A DNA stretch of 19,717 nt from an uncultured Veillonella sp. (GTDB lineage: Bacteria > Bacillota > Negativicutes > Veillonellales > Veillonellaceae): assembly GCA_900549845.1 (NCBI GenBank), contig URPT01000015.1:1-19717 (forward strand), written 5' to 3'. The translations under genes were made by a program, and so were the position numbers. Every line of letters begins with the position of its first letter. Position 1 is the first letter of the stretch. The notes under the pieces are model-generated. The model was not told the DNA's origin. It saw nothing but the letters and a program-made list of their open reading frames with translations, and searched no databases. Below, one piece after another: positions 14,421 through 19,717 of the stretch.

Positions 14421-15188
14421 ATGTTATTAGTAATTGATGTGGGGAACACCAATATTGTTCTCGGTGTATACGACAAGACAGAGCTTGTAGGTCACTGGCG
14501 TATTTCCACGGATCGCGTTCGGACCACCGATGAATATGGCATGTTGATGATGAATTTATTCTTCCATGATCGCAAGGTTGATGTGAAAGATATTAAAGAT
14601 ATTATCATTTCCTCAGTTGTGCCACCGTTGATGCCTACATTAGAACGGGTATGTTTACGTTATTTTAATGTAAATCCTCTCATTGTTGGACCTGGTACTA
14701 AGACTGGTATCGCTATTAAGTATGATAATCCTCGTGAAGTAGGGGCTGACCGTATCGTAAATGCTGTGGCTGCACATGAACAATATAAAGGTGATTTAAT
14801 CATTATCGACTTTGGTACGGCTACAACCTATTGTGCAGTTCAAGGTAATGGCGATTATATGGGCGGTGTAATTACTCCAGGTGTTACAATTTCTGCGGAG
14901 GCTTTATTCCAACGAGCTGCTAAATTGCCACGTATCGATGTCAGAGATCCTGGTCAAGTGATTTGTCGCAACACCGTATCTTCTATGCAATCTGGTATGT
15001 TTTATGGTTACGTAGGCCAAGTAGAAGGTCTAGTATCTCGTATGAAAGCTGAAATGGGCGGACAAGTAACCGTTGTGGCTACAGGTGGTTTAGCACAGCT
15101 TATCAGCAGCGCTACAGACTGCATTGACCATGTAGAGCCTATGCTTACATTAGAAGGCTTACGCCTTATTTACGAAAGAAATAAATAA
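14421..15188 (+). CDS. coaX: Type III pantothenate kinase
   Basis: It phosphorylates pantothenate, the first committed step of coenzyme A synthesis. The 255-aa protein belongs to the ASKHA fold and carries DVGNTNIVLGVYD (6-18), PGTKTGIAIKYDNPREVGADR (91-111, with the GADR motif at 108-111), DFGTATTYCAV (130-140) and GGVITPGV (148-155). Type III enzymes are not inhibited by CoA and need a monovalent cation. The start is ATG 14421 behind AGGAGG at 14410-14415. It is cotranscribed with birA and followed by a terminator. Confidence 0.96.
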   Translation: MLLVIDVGNTNIVLGVYDKTELVGHWRISTDRVRTTDEYGMLMMNLFFHDRKVDVKDIKDIIISSVVPPLMPTLERVCLRYFNVNPLIVGPGTKTGIAIKYDNPREVGADRIVNAVAAHEQYKGDLIIIDFGTATTYCAVQGNGDYMGGVITPGVTISAEALFQRAAKLPRIDVRDPGQVICRNTVSSMQSGMFYGYVGQVEGLVSRMKAEMGGQVTVVATGGLAQLISSATDCIDHVEPMLTLEGLRLIYERNK

Positions 15189-15235
15189 TGCTACTATAAT
15201 ATAGTTACGTATAGGTAACAAAGTAGTGTACATTC

Positions 15236-15262
15236 GGGTACAGCTTATGCTGTACCCTTTTT
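15236..15262 (+). terminator. Intrinsic terminator between coaX and dusB
   Basis: A perfect 9-bp stem, GGGTACAGC (15236-15244) and GCTGTACCC (15249-15257), has a TTAT loop and a TTTTT tail. It ends the birA-coaX transcript. Only 20 bases separate it from the dusB ATG, so dusB transcription must start upstream and read through it. Confidence 0.92.
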
Positions 15263-15282
15263 GTTAGGGGATATAGAATTAT

Positions 15283-16269
15283 ATGAACAATAAACAATGG
15301 CAAATAGGATCCGTCAAAATTGATGGTCAAGCCATATTAGCGCCAATGGCCGGGGTTAGCGATATTGCCTATCGTTTACTGGCCAAAGAATATGGCGCTG
15401 CCTTGGTATGTACCGAAATGGTAAGTGCTATGGGCATTAAATATAAAAATGAGCGCACTCATGAATTGTTGCGCCTTGAAGATGTAGAACGTCCTGTTTC
15501 TATGCAAATCTTCGGTTCTAATCCAGAGGCGATTGCCATCGGTGCAAAGGTTGTAGCTGATGCGGGTGCAGATATTGTAGATATCAATATGGGTTGTCCT
15601 GTTAAAAAAGTTGTTTCCTCAGGGGATGGCTCTGCACTTATGAAAAATCCTGATTTGGCGGCACGCGTAGCAGAGGCGGCAGTTAAGGCTGTCGATGTAC
15701 CTGTTACTGTGAAAATGCGTATCGGTTGGGATAGTGAATCCATCAATGTAGTAGACTTTGCAAAGCGCATAGAATCTACAGGGGTCGCAGCTATTGCTGT
15801 ACATGGTCGTACAAAGGAACAGATGTACAGTGGCCATGCGGACTGGTCCTATATTAAGGCTGTAAAGGAGGCTGTGTCTGTACCTGTAATTGGCAATGGT
15901 GATATCGTGGAACCAGAAGATGCGAAGCGCATGCTCGATGAAACGGGATGTGATGCGGTAATGGTAGGGCGTGGTGCACAGGGGAATCCTTGGATCTTCG
16001 GTCGCATTCACCATTATTTAGAGACCGGTGAAGTGTTACCGGCGCCAACTGATATTGAACGTCTCGATATGTTGTTAAAGCATTTTGATCTATTGTGTCA
16101 ATATAAGGGGGAGAGTATGGCCGTTAAGGAAATACGAACTCATGCAGGCTGGTATATGAAGGGACTCCCTGAATCTGCATATTGGCGCAATCGTGTGAAT
16201 ACAATTCATACCGTAACAAGCTTTCATAATGAGCTAGAATCATATCGTAAAATACTGTCTGAAATGTAG
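15283..16269 (+). CDS. dusB: tRNA-dihydrouridine synthase (DusB-type)
   Basis: An FMN enzyme that reduces specific uridines of tRNA to dihydrouridine. The 328-aa TIM barrel begins ILAPMAGVSDIAYR (18-31). It has TEMVSAMG (44-51), the catalytic Cys105 in NMGCPVKKV, VKMRIGWD (near 148), VHGRTKEQMYSG, GNGDIVEPEDA and MVGRGAQGNPW. The bacterial DusB subfamily is likely from the conserved tandem with lysS in Firmicutes. The exact tRNA position cannot be read here. The start is ATG 15283 with a weak TTAGGGG site about 12 bases upstream, so translation may be modest. Its promoter is unclear (see the terminator at 15236-15262). Confidence 0.93.
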   Translation: MNNKQWQIGSVKIDGQAILAPMAGVSDIAYRLLAKEYGAALVCTEMVSAMGIKYKNERTHELLRLEDVERPVSMQIFGSNPEAIAIGAKVVADAGADIVDINMGCPVKKVVSSGDGSALMKNPDLAARVAEAAVKAVDVPVTVKMRIGWDSESINVVDFAKRIESTGVAAIAVHGRTKEQMYSGHADWSYIKAVKEAVSVPVIGNGDIVEPEDAKRMLDETGCDAVMVGRGAQGNPWIFGRIHHYLETGEVLPAPTDIERLDMLLKHFDLLCQYKGESMAVKEIRTHAGWYMKGLPESAYWRNRVNTIHTVTSFHNELESYRKILSEM

Positions 16270-16274
16270 TCAGA

Positions 16275-16303
16275 TTGACAAATGTACAGTATTTTTATAT
16301 AAT
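16275..16303 (+). promoter_or_regulatory. Perfect consensus promoter of greA-lysS
   Basis: TTGACA (16275-16280), exactly 17 bases, then TATAAT (16298-16303) is a full match to the sigma-A/sigma-70 consensus. Transcription would begin near 16310, about 20 bases before the leader terminator. Confidence 0.85.
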
Positions 16304-16330
16304 GGTTGAGATAATTTAGAAATAAAAGAT

Positions 16331-16359
16331 AAGGTGTCATCTTACTATGGCACTTTTTT
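16331..16359 (+). terminator. Terminator hairpin in the greA leader
   Basis: AAGGTGTCAT (16331-16340) pairs with ATGGCACTTT (16347-16356) over 10 bp, including two G-U pairs, around a CTTACT loop. T's continue to 16359. AAATAAAA (16320-16327) with TTTTATTT (16364-16371) can extend the structure once the RNA reads through. It ends 36 bases before the greA ATG. Confidence 0.75.
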
Positions 16360-16395
16360 CTTATTTTATTTATATGTAGAAAGAGTGGGGTACCC

Positions 16396-16869
16396 ATGGC
16401 AGACGTAAAAGAAACATTACTTACCGCCGAAGGTTTAAAGAAATTAGAAGAAGAATTAACGTATTATAAATCTGTACGTCGTATTGAAGTGTCTGAACGT
16501 ATTAAGACTGCTATTGAATATGGCGATATCAGTGAAAACTCTGAATATGACGATGCAAAAAATGAACAAGCTTTCATCGAAGGTCATATTGTAGAGCTTG
16601 AAAATAAAATTAACACTGCGAAAATCATCGACGAATCCGTAAAAGGTGATGTTGTATCCGTAGGTAGCAAAGTAACTGTATTAGATACAATGTACAATGA
16701 TGAATTAGAATATGTTATCGTTGGTTCCTCTGAAGCGGATCCATTTAACAATCGTATCTCTAACGAATCTCCTGTAGGTAAAGCTATTTTGGGCAAACGT
16801 AAAGGTGATGAAGTAGAAGTTTCCACACCAGATGGTCCTGTTACATTCAAAGTGTTAGCAATCCAATAA
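16396..16869 (+). CDS. greA: Transcription elongation factor GreA
   Basis: It rescues backtracked RNA polymerase by stimulating cleavage of the nascent RNA through the secondary channel. The 157-aa protein is full length. An N-terminal coiled coil covers about 10-75, with the acidic tip GDISENSEY (43-51) carrying Asp44 and Glu47. The C-terminal FKBP-like domain has SNESPVGKAILGKRKGDEVEV and ends VTFKVLAIQ. The start is ATG 16396 after AGAGTGGGG. lysS follows after 29 bases with no terminator, so the two are cotranscribed from the strong promoter at 16275. The leader terminator suggests control of the whole pair. Confidence 0.96.
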   Translation: MADVKETLLTAEGLKKLEEELTYYKSVRRIEVSERIKTAIEYGDISENSEYDDAKNEQAFIEGHIVELENKINTAKIIDESVKGDVVSVGSKVTVLDTMYNDELEYVIVGSSEADPFNNRISNESPVGKAILGKRKGDEVEVSTPDGPVTFKVLAIQ

Positions 16870-16898
16870 TTTACATTTACTGACGAAGAGGCGATAAC

Positions 16899-18422
16899 AT
16901 GAGTGAAGAAATTAAAAATGTACAAGAAGAGCTGAATGAGCAAATGCAAATTCGCCGCGACAAATTGGCTGAATACGAAGCGGATGGTATCTATCCATTT
17001 GGTCAACGTTTTGTTGTAAAAGATAATGCAAAAGACATTAAAGATGACTTCTTCTTGAAATATGACGGTCAACCTGTAGTTATTGCAGGCCGTTTGATGA
17101 CAATCCGTTCCCATGGTAAAACAGCATTTGCGAATATGCGTGATAAATCCGGCGATATTCAAGTATATTTCCGTAAAGATGTATTGGGTGAAGATGCTTA
17201 TAAATACGTAAAAATGCTTGATATCGGTGATATTATCGGTGTTGAAGGTCACGTATTTAAAACTCATACAGGAGAAGTTACAATTAAAGTTAACAAATTA
17301 ACTTTGTTATCCAAATCTTTACGTCCATTACCAGAAAAATGGCATGGTTTAAAGGATACAGAACTTCGTTACCGTCAACGTTATGTTGATTTAATTGTAA
17401 ACCCTGAAGTGCGTGATACATTTGTAAAACGCTCCCAAATCGTTGCTAAAATTCGCGAATATATGATGCGTGATGGCTTTATGGAAGTAGAAACACCAAT
17501 GATGCATGCTATCCCTGGTGGTGCTGCGGCTCGTCCATTCATTACTCATCACAATGCGCTTGATATCGATATTTACATGCGTATCGCGCCTGAATTGTAC
17601 CTCAAACGTTTAATCGTTGGTGGTATGGACCGCGTATTCGAAATGAACCGTTGCTTCCGTAACGAAGGTATCGATAACCGTCATAATCCAGAGTTCACTA
17701 CTATCGAATCCTACCAAGCTTATGGCGATGTAGAAGATGCAATTCGCTTAACAGAAAACCTTGTGTCCTACTGTGCTCAAGAAGTTCTCGGTACACAAGA
17801 AATCACATACCAAGGTACAGAAATCAATTTGACTCCACCTTGGAATCGTATCACAATGGCTGAAGGTGTAAAAAAATACACTGGCGAAGACTTTGATGCA
17901 GTTACAACTGTAGAAGAAGCTCGTGCTATTGCAGATCGCTTAAATGTAGAATACACAGAAAATGATGGTATTGGTAAAATCTTAAATCTTTGCTTCGAAG
18001 ATTATGTAGAAGAAAACTTGATTCAACCAACTATTGTATATGGTCATCCAAAAGAAATTTCTCCACTTGCTAAAGCAAGTCGTGAAAATCCTTTGGCTAC
18101 AGAACGTTTTGAAGCATTCATTTATGGCCGTGAATTGGCAAATGGCTTCTCCGAGTTAAATGACCCAATCGACCAAAAACAACGTTTCTTGGATCAATTG
18201 AAAGAACGTGAAGCAGGCGATGATGAAGCTCACCGTATGGATGAAGACTTCGTTACTGCTCTTGAATACGGTTTACCTCCAACAGCTGGTTTAGGCGTTG
18301 GTATCGACCGTCTTGTTATGTTCTTAACAGACTCTGCATCCATCCGCGATGTATTGTTGTTCCCATTGATGAAACCAGAAGCTCCTAAGCATATTGAAGC
18401 TGAAGAAGAAGCAGCTGAATAA
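16899..18422 (+). CDS. lysS: Lysyl-tRNA synthetase, class II
   Basis: It charges tRNA-Lys with lysine in the cytoplasm. The 507-aa protein has an N-terminal OB-fold anticodon-binding domain at about 55-140 (VVIAGRLMTIRSHGKTAFANM). The class II catalytic domain follows, with motif 1 near 190-215, motif 2 at about 245-272 (RVFEMNRCFRNEGIDNRHN) and motif 3 as GLGVGIDR at 464-471. The acidic tail HIEAEEEAAE is unremarkable. The start is ATG 16899 behind GAAGAGG. No T-box leader can fit in the 29 bases after greA, so control probably comes from the greA promoter and leader. A good terminator follows. Confidence 0.97.
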   Translation: MSEEIKNVQEELNEQMQIRRDKLAEYEADGIYPFGQRFVVKDNAKDIKDDFFLKYDGQPVVIAGRLMTIRSHGKTAFANMRDKSGDIQVYFRKDVLGEDAYKYVKMLDIGDIIGVEGHVFKTHTGEVTIKVNKLTLLSKSLRPLPEKWHGLKDTELRYRQRYVDLIVNPEVRDTFVKRSQIVAKIREYMMRDGFMEVETPMMHAIPGGAAARPFITHHNALDIDIYMRIAPELYLKRLIVGGMDRVFEMNRCFRNEGIDNRHNPEFTTIESYQAYGDVEDAIRLTENLVSYCAQEVLGTQEITYQGTEINLTPPWNRITMAEGVKKYTGEDFDAVTTVEEARAIADRLNVEYTENDGIGKILNLCFEDYVEENLIQPTIVYGHPKEISPLAKASRENPLATERFEAFIYGRELANGFSELNDPIDQKQRFLDQLKEREAGDDEAHRMDEDFVTALEYGLPPTAGLGVGIDRLVMFLTDSASIRDVLLFPLMKPEAPKHIEAEEEAAE

Positions 18423-18433
18423 TCTAAAACTAA

Positions 18434-18467
18434 AAGACTCCCTATTCTTTGAGTAGGGAGCCTTTTT
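18434..18467 (+). terminator. Intrinsic terminator after lysS
   Basis: The core stem runs from CTCCCTATTC (18438-18447) to GAGTAGGGAG (18451-18460) with one G-U pair and a TTT loop. It is extended by AAG and CTT arms across one A/C mismatch, and T's run to 18467. Confidence 0.9.
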
Positions 18468-18507
18468 ATTCGTTATATGTTTTATACTATGTTTTATTCC
18501 ATATGTG

Positions 18508-18535
18508 TTGATGTATATATCGAGTGTGATACATA
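18508..18535 (+). promoter_or_regulatory. Weak candidate promoter of the ornithine decarboxylase gene
   Basis: TTGATG (18508-18513), 16 bases, then TACATA (18530-18535) preceded by TGA is a possible extended -10 promoter. An ATGTAT/ATACAT inverted repeat overlaps it. The start of transcription would be very close to the ribosome site, so the call is weak. Confidence 0.3.
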
Positions 18536-18554
18536 GTTAGGAAAGGAGGAGGCT

Positions 18555-19717
18555 GTGAAACATTTAAAGATTGCTTTATCTGATTCTGTACAATCCAAAA
18601 TTAGCTCTATAGAGGGTCGTATATGTATTCCTGTTTGTGATACAGATTTTATAGATGTCGGTGCCGTTGTTATTGGTGATAGTGACTTAGAGCTTATCAA
18701 TAATAATCAAATTCATACCTTTGGTATACCTGTTATTGTCCTAAGATTTGATGAATCTAAGGATTTATCTTTTTATAAGGATCGTATAGCATCTATTATA
18801 GATTTTTCATCTACAAATATGGACGACTGTAAATCAGAGATAGAAAAGCTTGTAGCAAGCTATGAAGATTCTATTTTACCACCATTTTTCAAGGCTTTAT
18901 CTGATTATGTAGGGGATCAAAATTTGCAATTTGATTGCCCAGGACATCAAGGTGGGCAGTTCTTCTATAAACATCCTACAGGTCGCGCTTTCTACAATTT
19001 TTCGGGGGAGAATATATTTAGAGCAGACCTTTGTAATGCGGATGTAAAATTAGGAGATCTTTTAATTCACGAAGGCTATGCTTATGATGCGCAAGCACAT
19101 GCAGCAAAAGTCTATAATGCTGACAAGACCTATTTTGTATTAAATGGTACATCTTCAGCGAATAAGGTAGTTCTTAATGCCCTTTTAACACCAGGGGACA
19201 TTATTTTATATGATCGGAATAACCATAAATCCATCTGCCATGGTGGTCTTGTTATGTCTGGTGCTACCCCTATATATCTTGAAACAGCACGCAATCCTTT
19301 TGGCTCCATTGGAGGTATTTTAGATCATTGTTTTGATGAAAGTTATATTCGATCTTTGATTGCAGAAAAATTCCCTGAAAAGGCTCGAGCTAAACGTCCT
19401 ATTCGGCTAGCAGTCATTCAATTAGGCACCTATGATGGTACGATTTATAATGCTCGACAAGTATTAGATAAAATTGGTCATCTTTGTGATTATATTTTCT
19501 TTGACTCTGCTTGGGTCGGATATGAACAGTTTATTCCTATGATGAAAGATTGTAGCCCGTTACTGTTAGAATTGGGCCCTGATAATCCAGGGATTTTGGT
19601 GACTCAATCTGTTCACAAGCAGCAAGTAGGTTTTTCTCAAACTTCTCAAATTCATAAGAAGGATAGTCATATAAAGGGGCAAGACCGTTATGTAGATCAT
19701 AAACGTTTTAACAACTC
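18555..19717 (+). CDS. speC: Ornithine decarboxylase, SpeC/SpeF type (partial, 3' end off window)
   Basis: A PLP-dependent fold-I decarboxylase predicted to make putrescine from ornithine. The 387 codons seen run without interruption to the right edge; the full E. coli enzyme has about 710-730 residues. The N-terminal wing domain (1 to about 105) contains the family's DTDF and AVVI segments. The PLP domain has CPGHQGG, RADLCNADVKLGDLLIHEG, NGTSSANKVV, DRNNHKS, QLGTYDGTIYNARQV and FDSAWVGYEQF. The PLP lysine is Lys355 in QSVHKQQVGFSQTSQIHKK, the same position as in known bacterial ornithine decarboxylases and distinct from the THKLLA context of lysine and arginine decarboxylases. The start is GTG 18555 behind AAAGGAGG; the N-terminus aligns with SpeC. 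ATA and AGA codons are more frequent than in lysS. Confidence 0.92.
   Translation, partial: MKHLKIALSDSVQSKISSIEGRICIPVCDTDFIDVGAVVIGDSDLELINNNQIHTFGIPVIVLRFDESKDLSFYKDRIASIIDFSSTNMDDCKSEIEKLVASYEDSILPPFFKALSDYVGDQNLQFDCPGHQGGQFFYKHPTGRAFYNFSGENIFRADLCNADVKLGDLLIHEGYAYDAQAHAAKVYNADKTYFVLNGTSSANKVVLNALLTPGDIILYDRNNHKSICHGGLVMSGATPIYLETARNPFGSIGGILDHCFDESYIRSLIAEKFPEKARAKRPIRLAVIQLGTYDGTIYNARQVLDKIGHLCDYIFFDSAWVGYEQFIPMMKDCSPLLLELGPDNPGILVTQSVHKQQVGFSQTSQIHKKDSHIKGQDRYVDHKRFNN

Noticed and set aside
15195..15200. TATAAT upstream of dusB as a confident promoter
   Set aside because: There is no -35 at acceptable spacing and no TG extension in an AT-rich region. It is mentioned only as a possibility.
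15201..15216. GTTAC/GTAAC small inverted repeat after coaX
   Set aside because: The 5-bp stem is too short to separate from chance, and the nearby 9-bp hairpin explains termination.
16870..16898. T-box or lysine riboswitch before lysS
   Set aside because: The gap after greA is only 29 bases, too short for either element.
16584..17267. Minus-strand open frame of 227 codons across greA and lysS
   Set aside because: It lies wholly opposite two certain genes, has low-complexity Ile/Phe/Thr-rich sequence typical of antisense shadow, and has no ribosome site.
1..19717. CRISPR array, tRNA, insertion sequence or prophage
   Set aside because: No regularly spaced repeats, cloverleaf-like segments, transposase or phage proteins were seen on either strand by eye.

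Overview
The window looks like core chromosome of a low-GC member of the Firmicutes lineage, most likely Veillonella or a close Negativicutes relative. This assignment rests on protein character and gene order, not on a database search. The order divIC - S1-domain gene - (ppx) - tilS - hpt - ftsH - (ThrE-like, reverse strand) - birA - coaX - dusB - greA - lysS closely follows the Bacillus subtilis divIC-yabR-tilS-hprT-ftsH-coaX-dusB-lysS neighbourhood. The sporulation genes found there in Bacillus are absent. No tRNA, rRNA, CRISPR array, insertion sequence or phage gene was seen.

Region by region. Bases 1-86 hold the 3' end of an unrecognised gene. Bases 97-3993 are a tight operon: an ABC-F ATPase followed by folE, folP, folB and folK. 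The four fol genes overlap at each junction and cover most of the route from GTP to dihydropteroate. Bases 4120-5173 carry an unrecognised membrane-anchored protein and a small GlsB/YeaQ-type membrane protein, closed by a strong terminator. Bases 5405-6352 encode a lactate/malate dehydrogenase superfamily enzyme with an unusual specificity loop. Bases 6523-9852 encode the division protein DivIC, an S1 RNA-binding protein, an exopolyphosphatase-like protein, TilS and Hpt. FtsH follows at 9943-11871. A ThrE-type exporter lies convergently on the minus strand and shares a bidirectional terminator with ftsH. birA and coaX form a pair, followed by dusB, then greA-lysS. The right edge holds the first 387 codons of an ornithine decarboxylase very like proteobacterial SpeC/SpeF.

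The most interesting signals are regulatory. Three genes (ABC-F, dusB, greA) have a terminator-like hairpin ending only 15-36 bases before the start codon, so expression must pass through it. For greA, a perfect consensus promoter (TTGACA, 17 bases, TATAAT) lies just upstream of the hairpin, an arrangement like the E. coli greA leader that yields the short GraL RNAs. The birA promoter overlaps sequences matching BirA operator half-sites, suggesting autoregulation. Two protein-level oddities stand out. FolE has Gln where the family has a catalytic His (E. coli His179). The dehydrogenase has Pro at the substrate-specificity position.
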